Positions 48,628-57,769 of a stretch of 64,000 nucleotides of DNA are shown in pieces. Origin of the DNA: Streptomyces geranii. GTDB lineage: Bacteria; Actinomycetota; Actinomycetes; Streptomycetales; Streptomycetaceae. A model generated the notes under the pieces. That model made no database searches and was not told the DNA's origin. It saw only the letters and a list, made by a program, of their open reading frames with translations. The stretch covers positions 1 to 64,000 of the forward strand of contig NZ_PJME01000037.1 in assembly GCF_002954775.1 (NCBI RefSeq), written 5' to 3'. The translations under genes and the position numbers were made by a program. How positions within the stretch are numbered: position 1 is the stretch's first letter; each line of letters begins with the position of its first letter.

Positions 48628-49470
48628 TCAGCGGCCGAAGGCGGCCAGTTTCGCGCGCAGTTGCAGGACCGACTTGGTGTGGATCTGGCTGACCCGGCTC
48701 TCGGTCACCCCCAGGACGTTGCCGATCTCCGCGAGGGTGAGCCCCTCGTAGTAGTACAGCGTCACGACGGTCTTCTCCCGGTCGGGCAGCGTGTTGATCG
48801 CCCGCGCCAGGAACCGCCGCAGCTCCCGCCCCTCGGCCACCTCGACGGGGTTGTCGGCGGCGGTGTCCTCCAGGGTGTCCATGAGGCTGAGCCGGTCCCC
48901 GCCCTCACCCCCGGCGTGCAGCAGCTCCTCCAGCGCGACCACGTTGGCCAGCGACAACTGGCTGAACACGGCGTGGAGTTCGTCGACGCCGATGCCCAGC
49001 TCGGCGGCCACCTCGCCCTCCGACGGCGTCCGCCGCAGCCGCGCCTCCAGCGTCGCGTACGCCCGCTCCACGTTCCGCGCCTTCTGCCGCACCGACCGCG
49101 GAATCCAGTCCAGGGCCCGCAGTTCGTCGATCATCGCGCCCCGGATGCGCGTGATCGCGTACGTCTCGAACTTGATCTCCCGCTCGATGTCGAACTTCTC
49201 GATCGCGTCGATCAGCCCGAACACCCCGGAGGAGACGAAGTCCGCCTGCTCGACATTGGGCGGCAGCCCGACGCTCACCCGGCCGGCGACGTACTTCACG
49301 AGCGGCGAGTAGTGCAGGATCAGCTGCTCGCGCAGCCGCTCGTCGCCCGTCGTCTTGTACGAGCGCCACAGCTCGTCGACCGTCGAGGGGGCGGGCGGAC
49401 GCACGTTACCGCCGTCGCGGGCGGCCGGTGGGGCCGCCGCCCGGTCGGACCCGGAGGTGTGCTGGGGCAT
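48628..49470 (-). CDS. whiG: RNA polymerase sigma factor WhiG
   Basis: 280 residues, the known length of WhiG. FliA-type sigma with region 2 (D-F-V-S-S-G-V-F-G-L-I-D-A-I-E-K-F-D), I-R-G-A-M-I-D-E-L-R, region 3 and region 4 (Y-Y-Y-E-G-L-T-L-A-E-I-G-N-V-L-G-V-T-E-S-R-V-S-Q-I). It directs the change from aerial hyphae to spores and activates whiH and whiI. Its 322-base upstream region contains direct repeats. No anti-sigma gene is near; in streptomycetes the anti-sigma RsiG acts with c-di-GMP and is encoded elsewhere. Confidence 0.95.
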   Translation of the reverse strand: MPQHTSGSDRAAAPPAARDGGNVRPPAPSTVDELWRSYKTTGDERLREQLILHYSPLVKYVAGRVSVGLPPNVEQADFVSSGVFGLIDAIEKFDIEREIKFETYAITRIRGAMIDELRALDWIPRSVRQKARNVERAYATLEARLRRTPSEGEVAAELGIGVDELHAVFSQLSLANVVALEELLHAGGEGGDRLSLMDTLEDTAADNPVEVAEGRELRRFLARAINTLPDREKTVVTLYYYEGLTLAEIGNVLGVTESRVSQIHTKSVLQLRAKLAAFGR

Positions 49471-49792
49471 ACGTCGCCTAGTGCCGTTCTGCCGTGAACC
49501 GGTGATGTCTGGTCGGGTGCCCGGTCGGGCCGCCGGTCTGATGCGGTCTGATGTCGAATTACCCGTCTGGTCGAATTGCCTGTCCGACTGCCGTTCTGCG
49601 CCGGAATCCACGTGAGCGTAGCGTGACTGAGGTGTCGCAGTGTGCGAGGTCGGCGGGACGGGGTGTGCGCAGATACGTTCCGCTGGACGCCCTCCGGGGT
49701 CACGGCCGTTGCCCTGTGTGACCATCGGAGCGGACCAACTGCGGGAATTGCCAAGGGCGTCGGGCATCCCCCGGACGGCCGAACACGCTCGG
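49471..49792. other. whiG upstream region with direct repeats
   Basis: Non-coding. It contains two GTCGAATT copies 17 bases apart (49553-49560, 49570-49577), several GGTCGGG and GGTCTGATG copies (49510-49553), and GAATTGCC and GCAATTCC segments further up. These probably form the promoter and control sites of whiG. No RNA gene is seen. Confidence 0.5.
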
Positions 49793-51001
49793 TCAGCACC
49801 GGTCCCGGCCCGACCGGACGGAGATCATCGCCTGGCGTGTCAACTTCCAGCCGTCGTCGTGTCGTTCGACGTAACCAAGTGATCGGAGCTCGTACAGCCG
49901 GGCGACCGCGTCGTCGTTCGCCGTCGCGGCGCCCCGCGCGATGTCGTCCACCGTGGCCGTCCCGCGCGCGGGCAGCGCGGCCAGGACGCGCTGCGCCGCC
50001 GGTTCCAGCAGGTCGCGCGGGAGCACCGGCCCGCGCCGTTCCGGCGCCAGGTCGCCCATGTCCCCGACCAGTTCGGCGACTTCGGCGGCGTCGGTGACCA
50101 GCATCGCCTCGCCGCGCAGGAGTTCGTGCACCCCGGCGGAGAGCGCGCTGGTGGCGGGCCCGGGCACCCCTATCGTGAACCGCCCCAGCCGTTGCGCGGC
50201 CCGCGCGGTGACGAGCGAGCCGCTGCGGTAGGCGGCCTCGACGACCACGGTCCCCCGGGTGAGGGCCGCGATCACCCGGTTCCGCAGCACGAACCGGCTC
50301 GGCGTCGGATGATCCCCGGGCGGCAACTCGCCCACCACCAGCCCCTGTTCGGCGATCCTGGTGATCAACTGGGTGTGCCCGCGCGGGTAGGGCCGGTCGA
50401 CCCCGCAGGCGAGTACGGCGACGGTGGCGCCGCCCGCGCCGAGCGCACCTCTGTGCGCGGCCCCGTCGACCCCGTACGCCCCGCCCGACACGACCACCCA
50501 CCCCCGCTCCGCGAGCCCGGCGGCGAGGGTGGCCGCCATGTGGGCGCCGTACTCGGTGCAGGCGCGGGCCCCCACCACGGAGACGGATCGCAGCGCCCAC
50601 ATCCGCAGACTGGGCCGCCCGCGCACCCACAGCCCGGTGGGCCGCGCGTCCCCGAGGTCGTCGAGCTGGGCGGGCCACTCCGCCTCGCCGGGCCACACGA
50701 ACCGCACCCCCGCCTCCCGGGCGACGGCGAGATCCCGCTCGGGCTCGGCCCGCTCGGCCCGCGCGCACAGCCCCGCCCACCGGGTCGAGGTGACCCCGGT
50801 CAGCATGGGCCCCCCGTCCCGCAACCGCCGCACCACCTCCTCGGCCCCGCACTCCCGGACCCACCGCCCGGCGACCTCGTCGCCGGGCTCGACGACCCGG
50901 GTCAGAAAGACCCGGGCGAGCCCGTCCCCGGCCGACGAGCCCTCCGCCTCGCCCCCGGTCCGGTCGCCGCCGGTCGGGCGCCCAGCCACTTCTCCCGTCA
51001 C
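49793..51001 (-). CDS. dprA: DNA-processing protein DprA
   Basis: 402 residues. The Rossmann-like DprA domain shows V-S-V-V-G-A-R-A-C-T-E-Y-G, V-V-S-G-G-A-Y-G-V-D-G-A-A-H, and L-R-N-R-V-I-A-A-L-T; the C-terminal winged-helix (V-D-D-I-A-R-G-A) is present. It loads RecA on incoming single-stranded DNA in competent bacteria. Here it follows yifB and yraN, the usual neighbours. GTG 51001 follows GGGAGAG. Confidence 0.92.
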   Translation of the reverse strand: MTGEVAGRPTGGDRTGGEAEGSSAGDGLARVFLTRVVEPGDEVAGRWVRECGAEEVVRRLRDGGPMLTGVTSTRWAGLCARAERAEPERDLAVAREAGVRFVWPGEAEWPAQLDDLGDARPTGLWVRGRPSLRMWALRSVSVVGARACTEYGAHMAATLAAGLAERGWVVVSGGAYGVDGAAHRGALGAGGATVAVLACGVDRPYPRGHTQLITRIAEQGLVVGELPPGDHPTPSRFVLRNRVIAALTRGTVVVEAAYRSGSLVTARAAQRLGRFTIGVPGPATSALSAGVHELLRGEAMLVTDAAEVAELVGDMGDLAPERRGPVLPRDLLEPAAQRVLAALPARGTATVDDIARGAATANDDAVARLYELRSLGYVERHDDGWKLTRQAMISVRSGRDRC

Positions 51002-51181
51002 GTCTGCTCTCCCGTCACGTGCACACCCCGTTCGCCCCAGGCACTCCCCACGACACCCCCGCACGCGACCGCGGCACCGGAGGACCACCCGTCCCACCGA
51101 GCCGGTCACGGCAGGCCGCCCGGCCCGCCGGGACGGGGCCGGTCGGCCCAGCACCGACCGGGCCCCCGCCCCCGCTCCCCC

Positions 51182-52807
51182 TCACGTCATCGCCCCGATG
51201 GCCATCGGAACCCCCCGCGGCACCCCCGTACGCAGTTGCAGCGCCAGGGCGACATCCGCCGCGTCGGGGCGGTCGTGGCCGACGAGGTCCGCGACCGTCC
51301 AGGCGACCCGTAGGACGCGGTCGATGCCGCGCGCGGTGAGCATCCCGCGTTCCAGGTTCCGCTCGGCCTCCTCCATCGCGCCCGGCACGGCATGCCACTG
51401 GCTGCGCAGTTCGCGGCCCGGCACCTCGCTGTTGGTGCGCCACGGGGTGCCCAGGAGCCGTGCCGCCGCCCGTTCGCGGGCCACCCGTACCCGGTCGCGG
51501 ACCTTCGCCGTGGACTCGCCCCGTGCCCCCGTCCCGGTGAGCTGGGAGCGCGTGACCCGGTCCACCTCAACCCGCAGGTCGACCCGGTCGAGCAGGGGGC
51601 CGGAGAGCCTGGCCTGGTAGCGCCGGATCACCGAGGGCGGGCACTCGCACAGGGTGTCCCGCTGCGAGAAACGGCCGCACGGGCAGGGGTTCGCCGCCAG
51701 GATCATCAGGAACCTCGCCGGGAACCGGACGACCCCCGCGCTCCGGGCGATCACCACGTGCCCGGCCTCCAGCGGCTGGCGCAGCGCGTCCAGTGCCTGG
51801 CTGCCGAACTCCGGGGTCTCGTCCAGGAACAGCACGCCTCGATGGGCGAGCGAGACCGCTCCGGGCCGTGCGATGCCCTGTCCGCCGCCCACGAGTGCCT
51901 GCATGGTGGCCGAGTGGTGCGGGGCGCAGTAGGGCGCCGTCTCGACCAGGGGCCTGCCCGGTGGCAGCAGGCCCGCGACCGAGTGGACGGCGGTGACCTC
52001 CAGCGACTCCTCCCGGGTGAGCCGGGGCAGGACCGCCGGCAGCCGCTCCGCGAGCATCGTCTTGCCCGCCCCGGGTGGGCCTTCGAGGAAGACGTGGTGG
52101 CCGCCGGCCGCGGCCACCTCCATCGCCGTGCGGGCGGAGTGCTGGCCCACCACGTCGGCCAGGTCGTGGCCGTTGTCGTACTGGGCGGCGCCCATGCTGT
52201 GCATGCCGGTGGCCGCCCCGGTGCCCGGCATCCGCAGGCCCGCCATGAGCGGGTCGGGGCGGCCGTGCTCGTCCGGTTCCTCCTCGGGCACGGGCTCGTC
52301 CGTGAGAACGGCGATCAGCTGGCGCAGACTGCGCACACCGAGCACCGACACCCCGGGGACCAGCGCGGCCTCGGCGGCGGCGCACTCCGGCACGACCACC
52401 TGTTCGTACCCGGAGTCGGCGGCGGCCAGTACCGCGGGCAGGATGCCCCGGACGGGCCGCACCCGGCCGTCGAGGCCCAGTTCGCCGATCATCACGATGT
52501 CGGCGAGGACCCGGGGGTCGATCCGCTCGGCGGCCCCGAGCACGGCCGCCGCGACGGCGAGGTCGAAGCCGCTGCCGCTCTTGGGCACAGAGGCCGGGCT
52601 GAGCCCCACCGTGAGTTTCTTCTGCGGCCAGGCGGCCCCCGAGTTGACGACCGCCGCCCTGACCCGGTCCTTGCTCTCCGTCAGGCTCTTGTCGGGCAGT
52701 CCCACCAGGGTGAACGCGGCGACGCCGGGTTCGAGGTCCGCCTGGACCTCGACGACCACGCCCTCGACGCCGACCAGCGCCACCGAACACGTACGGGCGA
52801 ATCCCAT
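51182..52807 (-). CDS. yifB: YifB/ComM-family Mg-chelatase-like AAA+ ATPase
   Basis: 541 residues. N-terminal chelatase-like domain with V-G-L-P-D-K-S-L-T-E-S and S-G-F-D-L, Walker A E-G-P-P-G-A-G-K-T-M and Walker B G-V-L-F-L-D-E-T-P-E, then zinc-type C-P-C-G...C-E-C-P. In Gram-negative bacteria ComM is a helicase that extends heteroduplex during transformation. Its ATG overlaps the yraN stop (TGATG), and dprA follows, giving a DNA-uptake-linked cluster. Confidence 0.92.
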   Translation of the reverse strand: MGFARTCSVALVGVEGVVVEVQADLEPGVAAFTLVGLPDKSLTESKDRVRAAVVNSGAAWPQKKLTVGLSPASVPKSGSGFDLAVAAAVLGAAERIDPRVLADIVMIGELGLDGRVRPVRGILPAVLAAADSGYEQVVVPECAAAEAALVPGVSVLGVRSLRQLIAVLTDEPVPEEEPDEHGRPDPLMAGLRMPGTGAATGMHSMGAAQYDNGHDLADVVGQHSARTAMEVAAAGGHHVFLEGPPGAGKTMLAERLPAVLPRLTREESLEVTAVHSVAGLLPPGRPLVETAPYCAPHHSATMQALVGGGQGIARPGAVSLAHRGVLFLDETPEFGSQALDALRQPLEAGHVVIARSAGVVRFPARFLMILAANPCPCGRFSQRDTLCECPPSVIRRYQARLSGPLLDRVDLRVEVDRVTRSQLTGTGARGESTAKVRDRVRVARERAAARLLGTPWRTNSEVPGRELRSQWHAVPGAMEEAERNLERGMLTARGIDRVLRVAWTVADLVGHDRPDAADVALALQLRTGVPRGVPMAIGAMT

Positions 52808-53211
52808 CACGCCACCCCCCGCGCGTGTTCCACCACGGGCGCCCCGCGCTCGGGCAGCAGCACGCCGACCAGGTCGATACGGACGCCGCCGGGCGGCGCA
52901 CCCCCGTGTTCCTGGACCCAACGTTCGGCAAGGCCCCGCAATCGCTCGGCCTTGGCCGGGGTGACTGCGGCCATCGGGTGCTGGAAGGCCCCCGCCGGAC
53001 CGGTCGCCCGGCGGGTCTTGACCTCGCAGACGACGAGCGCGTCGCCGTCCCGGGCCACGATGTCGATCTCGCCGGTGCGGCCGGCCCGCCAGTTGCGGTC
53101 CAGGACCGTCATCCCGGCCTCGGTCAGCCGCCGCGCGGCCAGTTCCTCGCCGTACCTGCCCAGTGCGCCACGTCGTCCGTCGCCGTTGCGCGTGTTCTCG
53201 TCGCTGCTCAT
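52807..53211 (-). CDS. yraN: YraN (UPF0102) nuclease-fold protein
   Basis: 134 residues. Restriction-endonuclease-like core: G-R-Y-G-E-E-L-A-A-R-R-L, G-E-I-D-I-V-A-R-D and C-E-V-K-T-R, the D-ExK catalytic pattern. Conserved, of uncertain function, thought to act on Holliday or branched DNA. Start ATG 53211. Confidence 0.88.
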   Translation of the reverse strand: MSSDENTRNGDGRRGALGRYGEELAARRLTEAGMTVLDRNWRAGRTGEIDIVARDGDALVVCEVKTRRATGPAGAFQHPMAAVTPAKAERLRGLAERWVQEHGGAPPGGVRIDLVGVLLPERGAPVVEHARGVA

Positions 53212-53318
53212 GTCGGCACCACCTCCGGCGCCAACATTGCGGGCAGTTCAGCGAGCTATTGGATCTTGGTGGACAACCTCACGATTGTGGATAACCCCGC
53301 CACCCGCACGAGTGACCG

Positions 53319-53627
53319 TCAGCCGCCCGGCAGCTCCAGGTCGCTCTTGTTCAGCTCCTCGATGTTCACGTCCTTGAACGTGAGCACTCGCACCTGCTTC
53401 ACGAACCGGGCCGGCCGGTACATGTCCCACACCCAGGCGTCGGCCATCGACACCTCGAAGAACACCTCGCCCTGGACCGAGTGCACCTGCATCTCGTAGT
53501 CGTTGGTGAGGTAGAAGCGCCGTTCGGTCTCGATCACATATTTGAACAGACCGACGACATCGCGGTACTCCCGGTAGAGCTTCAGCTCCATCTCGGTCTC
53601 GTACTTCTCGAGGTCCTCGGCGCTCAT
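53319..53627 (-). CDS. DUF2469 family protein
   Basis: 102 residues, highly conserved in actinobacteria (M-S-A-E-D-L-E-K-Y-E-T-E-M-E-L-K-L-Y-R-E-Y at its start, then E-R-R-F-Y-L-T-N-D). It is a small alpha/beta protein of unknown function, always close to the signal peptidase cluster. ATG 53627 has GGGG upstream. Confidence 0.88.
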   Translation of the reverse strand: MSAEDLEKYETEMELKLYREYRDVVGLFKYVIETERRFYLTNDYEMQVHSVQGEVFFEVSMADAWVWDMYRPARFVKQVRVLTFKDVNIEELNKSDLELPGG

Positions 53628-53682
53628 GGCATGTTCCCCTTCAGCCGTGCGTCCCCCCATTGTGCGCCAGTCCTGGGAGCCT

Positions 53683-54237
53683 CTAGACGATTTCCGTCTC
53701 AAGCGTCACAGGCATGGGCGGGGGACCTTCGTCGAGCACCTTGCGCAGGAGCTCGGCGAGTCTGGTCGGATACACCGTCTCATGTGCCCGGGTCAGTTCC
53801 TGGCACGTCCACCAGCGCGCTCCGGCGACACTGCGCCGTTCCAGCTCGGTCTGGCCCGTGGCCCGGGTCTCGGTCCGGTCCGTACGGGCCAGGTAGTACC
53901 ACTCGTCCTGGTCCCAGCGGCGCCCCGCGAACGGGAAGGAGCACCTGCGCCGCCACAGCACCGGACCGAGTTCGACGTCGGCCGCGGTGATGCCGGTCTC
54001 CTCCGCGAGTTCCCGCAGCGCGGCCTCCTCGCGGGTCTCGTCGCCCTCCAGGCCGCCGCCGGGGGTGAACCACCAGTCGTCGGCCGGATCGTCCGGCTCG
54101 TGCCCGTGCAGCAGCAGGATCCGGTCCTTCGGATCGAGGAGCACGACCCTGGACACCCTGCGCAGCCCGCCGGCGTACGAGTCCTCCGCACCGCCCGCCG
54201 CCTCAGCGGGCACCGGCGGGCTCCGCCTGCGCGGCAC
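53683..54237 (-). CDS. Nudix hydrolase
   Basis: 184 residues with the Nudix box G-G-G-L-E-G-D-E-T, then E-E-A-A-L-R-E-L-A-E-E-T-G-I. Hydrolyses nucleoside diphosphate derivatives; the target is not known. It overlaps the end of sipZ by 35 bases and follows the same transcript, as described for the streptomycete sipZ operon. Confidence 0.88.
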   Translation of the reverse strand: MPRRRSPPVPAEAAGGAEDSYAGGLRRVSRVVLLDPKDRILLLHGHEPDDPADDWWFTPGGGLEGDETREEAALRELAEETGITAADVELGPVLWRRRCSFPFAGRRWDQDEWYYLARTDRTETRATGQTELERRSVAGARWWTCQELTRAHETVYPTRLAELLRKVLDEGPPPMPVTLETEIV

Positions 54238-54952
54238 GGCGCCGCCGCTTCGCCAGCAGGTTGTCGACCGGGCCGTAGGCGGCGCCGCCCAGGACGAGCA
54301 CCCCGCCCACCACGACCGCGACGGTGAGCAGCCGCAGCGGCCCGGGCGAGGACAGGCTCCCCAGGGTGTCGAAGCCCGTGGGACGGGCCAGCATGCCCTT
54401 CATGGGCCACACCACGGCGTCGACCCGGGCGGCCACCGCACCGCGCGCCACGGTGCCGTTGAAGGCCTCCGTGAGGTGCGCCGTGGAGTCCAGTGAGCCG
54501 GTGCGCTCGTCCCCGAGCACGAACAGCCGCCCCTCGGGGACCGTGACCGACGGGATGCCCATCAGCTCCGCGGACTGGCCCTCGGGGATGTAGGACTCCT
54601 TGATCTGCTTGCCGTTGACAACCAGCTTGCCGTCCGTGCAGCAGGACACCGTGTCCCCGCCCACCGCCACGACCCGCTTGACCAGGGGCACGTCGCCCCA
54701 GGTCTCCTGGGTGAAGACCACGACGTCACCGCGCTTGATCTCACCGCCGTCGATCCGCTGGGCCAGCACCCGGTCACCGGCCACGATGGTGGGTGACATG
54801 GAGTCGGTCGGCACGGTGTACGGGCGGTAGATGATCGCGCCCCAGACGAAGCCGCCCAGGAAGAGCACACAGCCGAGGGCCACGGCGATTCCCGACAGCT
54901 TGCTGCCGAGCCGCCCGTGGCCCTCGTCCGTACGTGTTGTCGTGCTGGTCAT
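54203..54952 (-). CDS. sipZ: Type I signal peptidase SipZ
   Basis: 249 residues. N-terminal membrane helix (about 19-42), catalytic Ser51 in P-T-D-S-M-S-P-T, Lys92 in L-V-K-R-V-V-A-V-G-G-D, the box G-D-E-R-T-G-S-L-D-S, and a second membrane helix near the C-terminus (about 215-237). The second helix is unlike most type I peptidases and marks SipZ (and SipX/Y). It removes signal peptides from exported proteins. ATG 54952; gap of 37 bases from sipY. Confidence 0.92.
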   Translation of the reverse strand: MTSTTTRTDEGHGRLGSKLSGIAVALGCVLFLGGFVWGAIIYRPYTVPTDSMSPTIVAGDRVLAQRIDGGEIKRGDVVVFTQETWGDVPLVKRVVAVGGDTVSCCTDGKLVVNGKQIKESYIPEGQSAELMGIPSVTVPEGRLFVLGDERTGSLDSTAHLTEAFNGTVARGAVAARVDAVVWPMKGMLARPTGFDTLGSLSSPGPLRLLTVAVVVGGVLVLGGAAYGPVDNLLAKRRRRAAQAEPAGAR

Positions 54953-54989
54953 CCAGTGGTCCCCCAGATCGGCTGCCTGGGACGGCACC

Positions 54990-56027
54990 CTACCCGGCGG
55001 TACCCGACCCGGGAACACCGGAGTTTCCGGGGGTAACGCGAGCGGTCGTACCACCGGCCGCCCAGCGCCTGCGCCACAGCACCAGCGGGACCGCGCCCGC
55101 GAGGCCCAGCGCGCCCGGGGCGGCGGCGCTCAGGTTCTGGTCGAAGGTGTCGGGAATCGGCAGCGTGTTCCAGCGAGTGGGCGGCCAGGCGACGACGATC
55201 GCACGGCCGACGACGTTGTCCACGGGGACGAAGCCGCCGTTCTTGTCCTCCTGGTGGTACCGGGAGTCCAGGGAGTTCTGGCGGTGGTCACCCATGACCC
55301 AGATTTTGCCCGTGGGTACCGTGACCTTGAACTGACCACCCTGGTCGTCGAGGCTGCACGGGGTGTTCCCCGCGTACACGTAAGGCTCGTCGAGCGCCTT
55401 GCCGTTGACCTTCAGCAGTCCCGTGCCGTTGCACTCGACGGTGTCGCCGCCGACGCCGATGACGCGCTTGATGAGGTCCTTCTCGTTGGCGGACGGCATC
55501 AGGCCGATCCAGCCGAGGACCCGCTGCACGGGGTTCGGTTCGACGGTCGGCTCGCCGGCCAGCCAGTCGGCGGGGTCGTGGAAGACGACGACCTCGCCGC
55601 GCTCGGGCTCGGAGCCGAACCACGGGGTCAGCTTGTCGACGAGGACCCGGTCGCCCTGCTCCAGCGTGTGCTGCATGGAGTCCGAGGGGATGGAGAACGC
55701 CTGCACCAGGAAGGTCTTGATCAGCAGCGCGAGCACCAGCGCGATACCGATGAGCAGCGGCAACTCCTTCCAGAAGGAGCGCTGCTTCCTGGGCTTGCGG
55801 CCGGGTTCGTCGACGTCCTGCGCGGTGTCGTCCCCGGAGTCACCCGAGTGCCCGGAGCCGCCGATGTCCGTCCCGGAGGACCCTGAGCCACCCGCCGGGA
55901 ACCCTGGAGCCCCGGGGTCACTCGCGGCGGGGCCGGCGTCCCCGGCGGCCGGTGGAACCGGTTCCGCGGGGCGCTGTTCCTCGGGACCGTCCTGTCCGGA
56001 CCGTGCGCCGACCGCCAAATCCCCCAC
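54990..56027 (-). CDS. sipY: Type I signal peptidase SipY
   Basis: 345 residues. A long disordered Pro/Gly/Asp-rich N-terminus (about 1-80) precedes the membrane helix (90-112), Ser117 in I-P-S-D-S-M-Q, Lys187 in D-L-I-K-R-V-I-G-V-G-G-D and G-D-H-R-Q-N-S-L-D-S. A C-terminal hydrophobic stretch (A-L-G-L-A-G-A-V-P-L-V-L) may be a second helix. GTG 56027 follows GAGGAG at a normal spacing; GTG 56033 is too close. SipY is the main signal peptidase in S. lividans. Confidence 0.9.
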   Translation of the reverse strand: MGDLAVGARSGQDGPEEQRPAEPVPPAAGDAGPAASDPGAPGFPAGGSGSSGTDIGGSGHSGDSGDDTAQDVDEPGRKPRKQRSFWKELPLLIGIALVLALLIKTFLVQAFSIPSDSMQHTLEQGDRVLVDKLTPWFGSEPERGEVVVFHDPADWLAGEPTVEPNPVQRVLGWIGLMPSANEKDLIKRVIGVGGDTVECNGTGLLKVNGKALDEPYVYAGNTPCSLDDQGGQFKVTVPTGKIWVMGDHRQNSLDSRYHQEDKNGGFVPVDNVVGRAIVVAWPPTRWNTLPIPDTFDQNLSAAAPGALGLAGAVPLVLWRRRWAAGGTTARVTPGNSGVPGSGTAG

Positions 56028-57000
56028 ATCCACTCCTCACTCCGTGCCGCCGCCTGCGCCGGATGCGACGCAGGCCCACCACTCCCATAACGAGCGGGAG
56101 TTCCGCAGGGGTCGGGAGCGGGATCGATCCGTACCGATCCGCGGAAGCCACCCTATGCGACTGGCCGAGGGCGGTGGCCGTCACACCCGGCACCGAGGAG
56201 AACGTGTCCGGCTCCTCCAGCTGGGTCCAGTGGCCGAACGGCCAGGCGATGACCATGGCCCGGCCCACGACCGAGTCCAGGGACACCGTGCCGCTGTAGG
56301 CCTCGGTGCGGTGGTAGCGGGAGTCCGCGGAGTTGGACCGGTGGTCGCCCATCACCCACAGGCGGCCCGCGGGGACCTTCACCTCGAAGGGGATCGACGA
56401 CGGCTGGTTGCCGGGGTGGATGTACGTCGTCTCGTTGAGGGGCATGCCGTTGACCGTCACGCGGCCCTGGGTGTCGCAGCACTTGACGGTGTCGCCGCCG
56501 ACGGCGACGACCCGTTTGATGAGGTCCTTCTCGTTGTCCGAGGGCAGCAGGCCGATGAAGGTGAGCGCCTGCTTGACCTGCTTGACGACGATCGGGTCCT
56601 CGCCCGTCTTGGCCGCCGGTTCGTCGTCGAGCCAGCCGCCGGGGTCCTTGAAGACGACCACGTCGCCGCGCTGGGGCTCGGAGCCGAACCAGGGGGTGAA
56701 CTTGTCCACGAGGACGCGGTCGCCGATCTGGATCGTGTTCTCCATCGACCCGGACGGGATCACGAACGCCTGTACGAGGAAGGTCTTCAGGACCAGGGCT
56801 ATCAGGACGGCGACGCCCACCAGCAGGGGTATCTCCTTGACGGCCGAGCGCCGCCTGCGCCGCTTGACCTTGCGCTGCAGCTTGCGCCGCTCGGCACGGC
56901 CCGGCCGCGCGGCGGCGCCGGACGCCCGGCGCGAACCGGTGGGCAGCAGCTGCTCGGCGGCGCTGACGGGCACACCGCGCGGCTTACCGCGGTTACCCAT
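55918..57000 (-). CDS. sipX: Type I signal peptidase SipX
   Basis: 360 residues. Membrane helix about 57-80, Ser85 in I-P-S-G-S-M-E-N, Lys162 in D-L-I-K-R-V-V-A-V-G-G-D, G-D-H-R-S-N-S-A-D-S, and a C-terminal hydrophobic stretch (E-L-P-L-V-M-G-V-V-G-L). The end is an Arg/Gly-rich tail (about 310-360) that overlaps the N-terminus of SipY by 110 bases. That is a long overlap for streptomycetes and could be real read-through of the stop position or the result of a frame change near the end. Its start ATG overlaps sipW by 8 bases. Confidence 0.88.
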   Translation of the reverse strand: MGNRGKPRGVPVSAAEQLLPTGSRRASGAAARPGRAERRKLQRKVKRRRRRSAVKEIPLLVGVAVLIALVLKTFLVQAFVIPSGSMENTIQIGDRVLVDKFTPWFGSEPQRGDVVVFKDPGGWLDDEPAAKTGEDPIVVKQVKQALTFIGLLPSDNEKDLIKRVVAVGGDTVKCCDTQGRVTVNGMPLNETTYIHPGNQPSSIPFEVKVPAGRLWVMGDHRSNSADSRYHRTEAYSGTVSLDSVVGRAMVIAWPFGHWTQLEEPDTFSSVPGVTATALGQSHRVASADRYGSIPLPTPAELPLVMGVVGLRRIRRRRRHGVRSGCGGFGGRRTVRTGRSRGTAPRGTGSTGRRGRRPRRE

Positions 57001-57709
57001 GGACACCGTCCGCGGCGGGCACGCGCGCGTACGCGTCCGGTCGGTCCAGGTGGGTCCAGTGGCCGCTGGGCCAGGCGATCCAGTCGGCCCGGCCGATCAC
57101 CCTGCCCACGGGGACCATGCCACCGCCGGGCGAACCCAGGTGGTCCCGGGAGTCGCTGGAGTCGCTGCGGTGATCCCCCATGACGAACAGCCTGCCCTCG
57201 GGCACGACCACGTCGAAGGACACCGTGGACGGGCTGTCACCGGAGTAGAGGAACGTCGACTCGTCGACCGACCGGCCGTTCACCTCGATCCTCCCCTCCT
57301 TGTCGCAGCAGACCACGTGGTCTCTCCCCACACCCACAACGCGCTTGATGTAGTCGGCGTGCCCGAAGTAGCCGGTTCCGTCGAACACGACGACGTCACC
57401 ACGCTGCGGCTCGGCACCAAAACGGTACGCCAACCTATTTACGAGAACGCGGTCCCCGATCCTCAATCCGCTCTCCATCGAGCGGCTGGGAATTTCGAAC
57501 GGCTGGATGACGAACCTGCTGAAGAGGAGCAGAAAAAGCAGGCAGATCAGCACACTCAGGGTGATCCGTCCGCCCGGGAGCCACTCGGCCACCCGGGACA
57601 CCAACGCGAAACGCGACCGGTCCTCCGGCCCCTCGGTGTCCGAGTTCTCCTCGGATCGAGCAGGGCGGGAGGAGCGGTCGCGCTCCGGCGGCTGTGTTTC
57701 GGTGTTCAT
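56993..57709 (-). CDS. sipW: Type I signal peptidase SipW
   Basis: 238 residues. Membrane helix (about 49-71), Ser77 in I-P-S-R-S-M-E-S and Lys122 in Y-I-K-R-V-V-G-V-G-R-D; the usual G-G-D after the Lys reads G-R-D. G-D-H-R-S-D-S-S-D-S is present. It lacks the C-terminal hydrophobic helix of SipX/Y/Z. It is the first gene of the sipW-X-Y unit and lies 60 bases after rplS. Ribosome site is weak. Confidence 0.9.
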   Translation of the reverse strand: MNTETQPPERDRSSRPARSEENSDTEGPEDRSRFALVSRVAEWLPGGRITLSVLICLLFLLLFSRFVIQPFEIPSRSMESGLRIGDRVLVNRLAYRFGAEPQRGDVVVFDGTGYFGHADYIKRVVGVGRDHVVCCDKEGRIEVNGRSVDESTFLYSGDSPSTVSFDVVVPEGRLFVMGDHRSDSSDSRDHLGSPGGGMVPVGRVIGRADWIAWPSGHWTHLDRPDAYARVPAADGVHG

Positions 57710-57769
57710 CGGGGCAGGATGTTATCCGGCCTCGATGTGAGCCTTCTTTATATCGGGCTCGCCGAAAGC

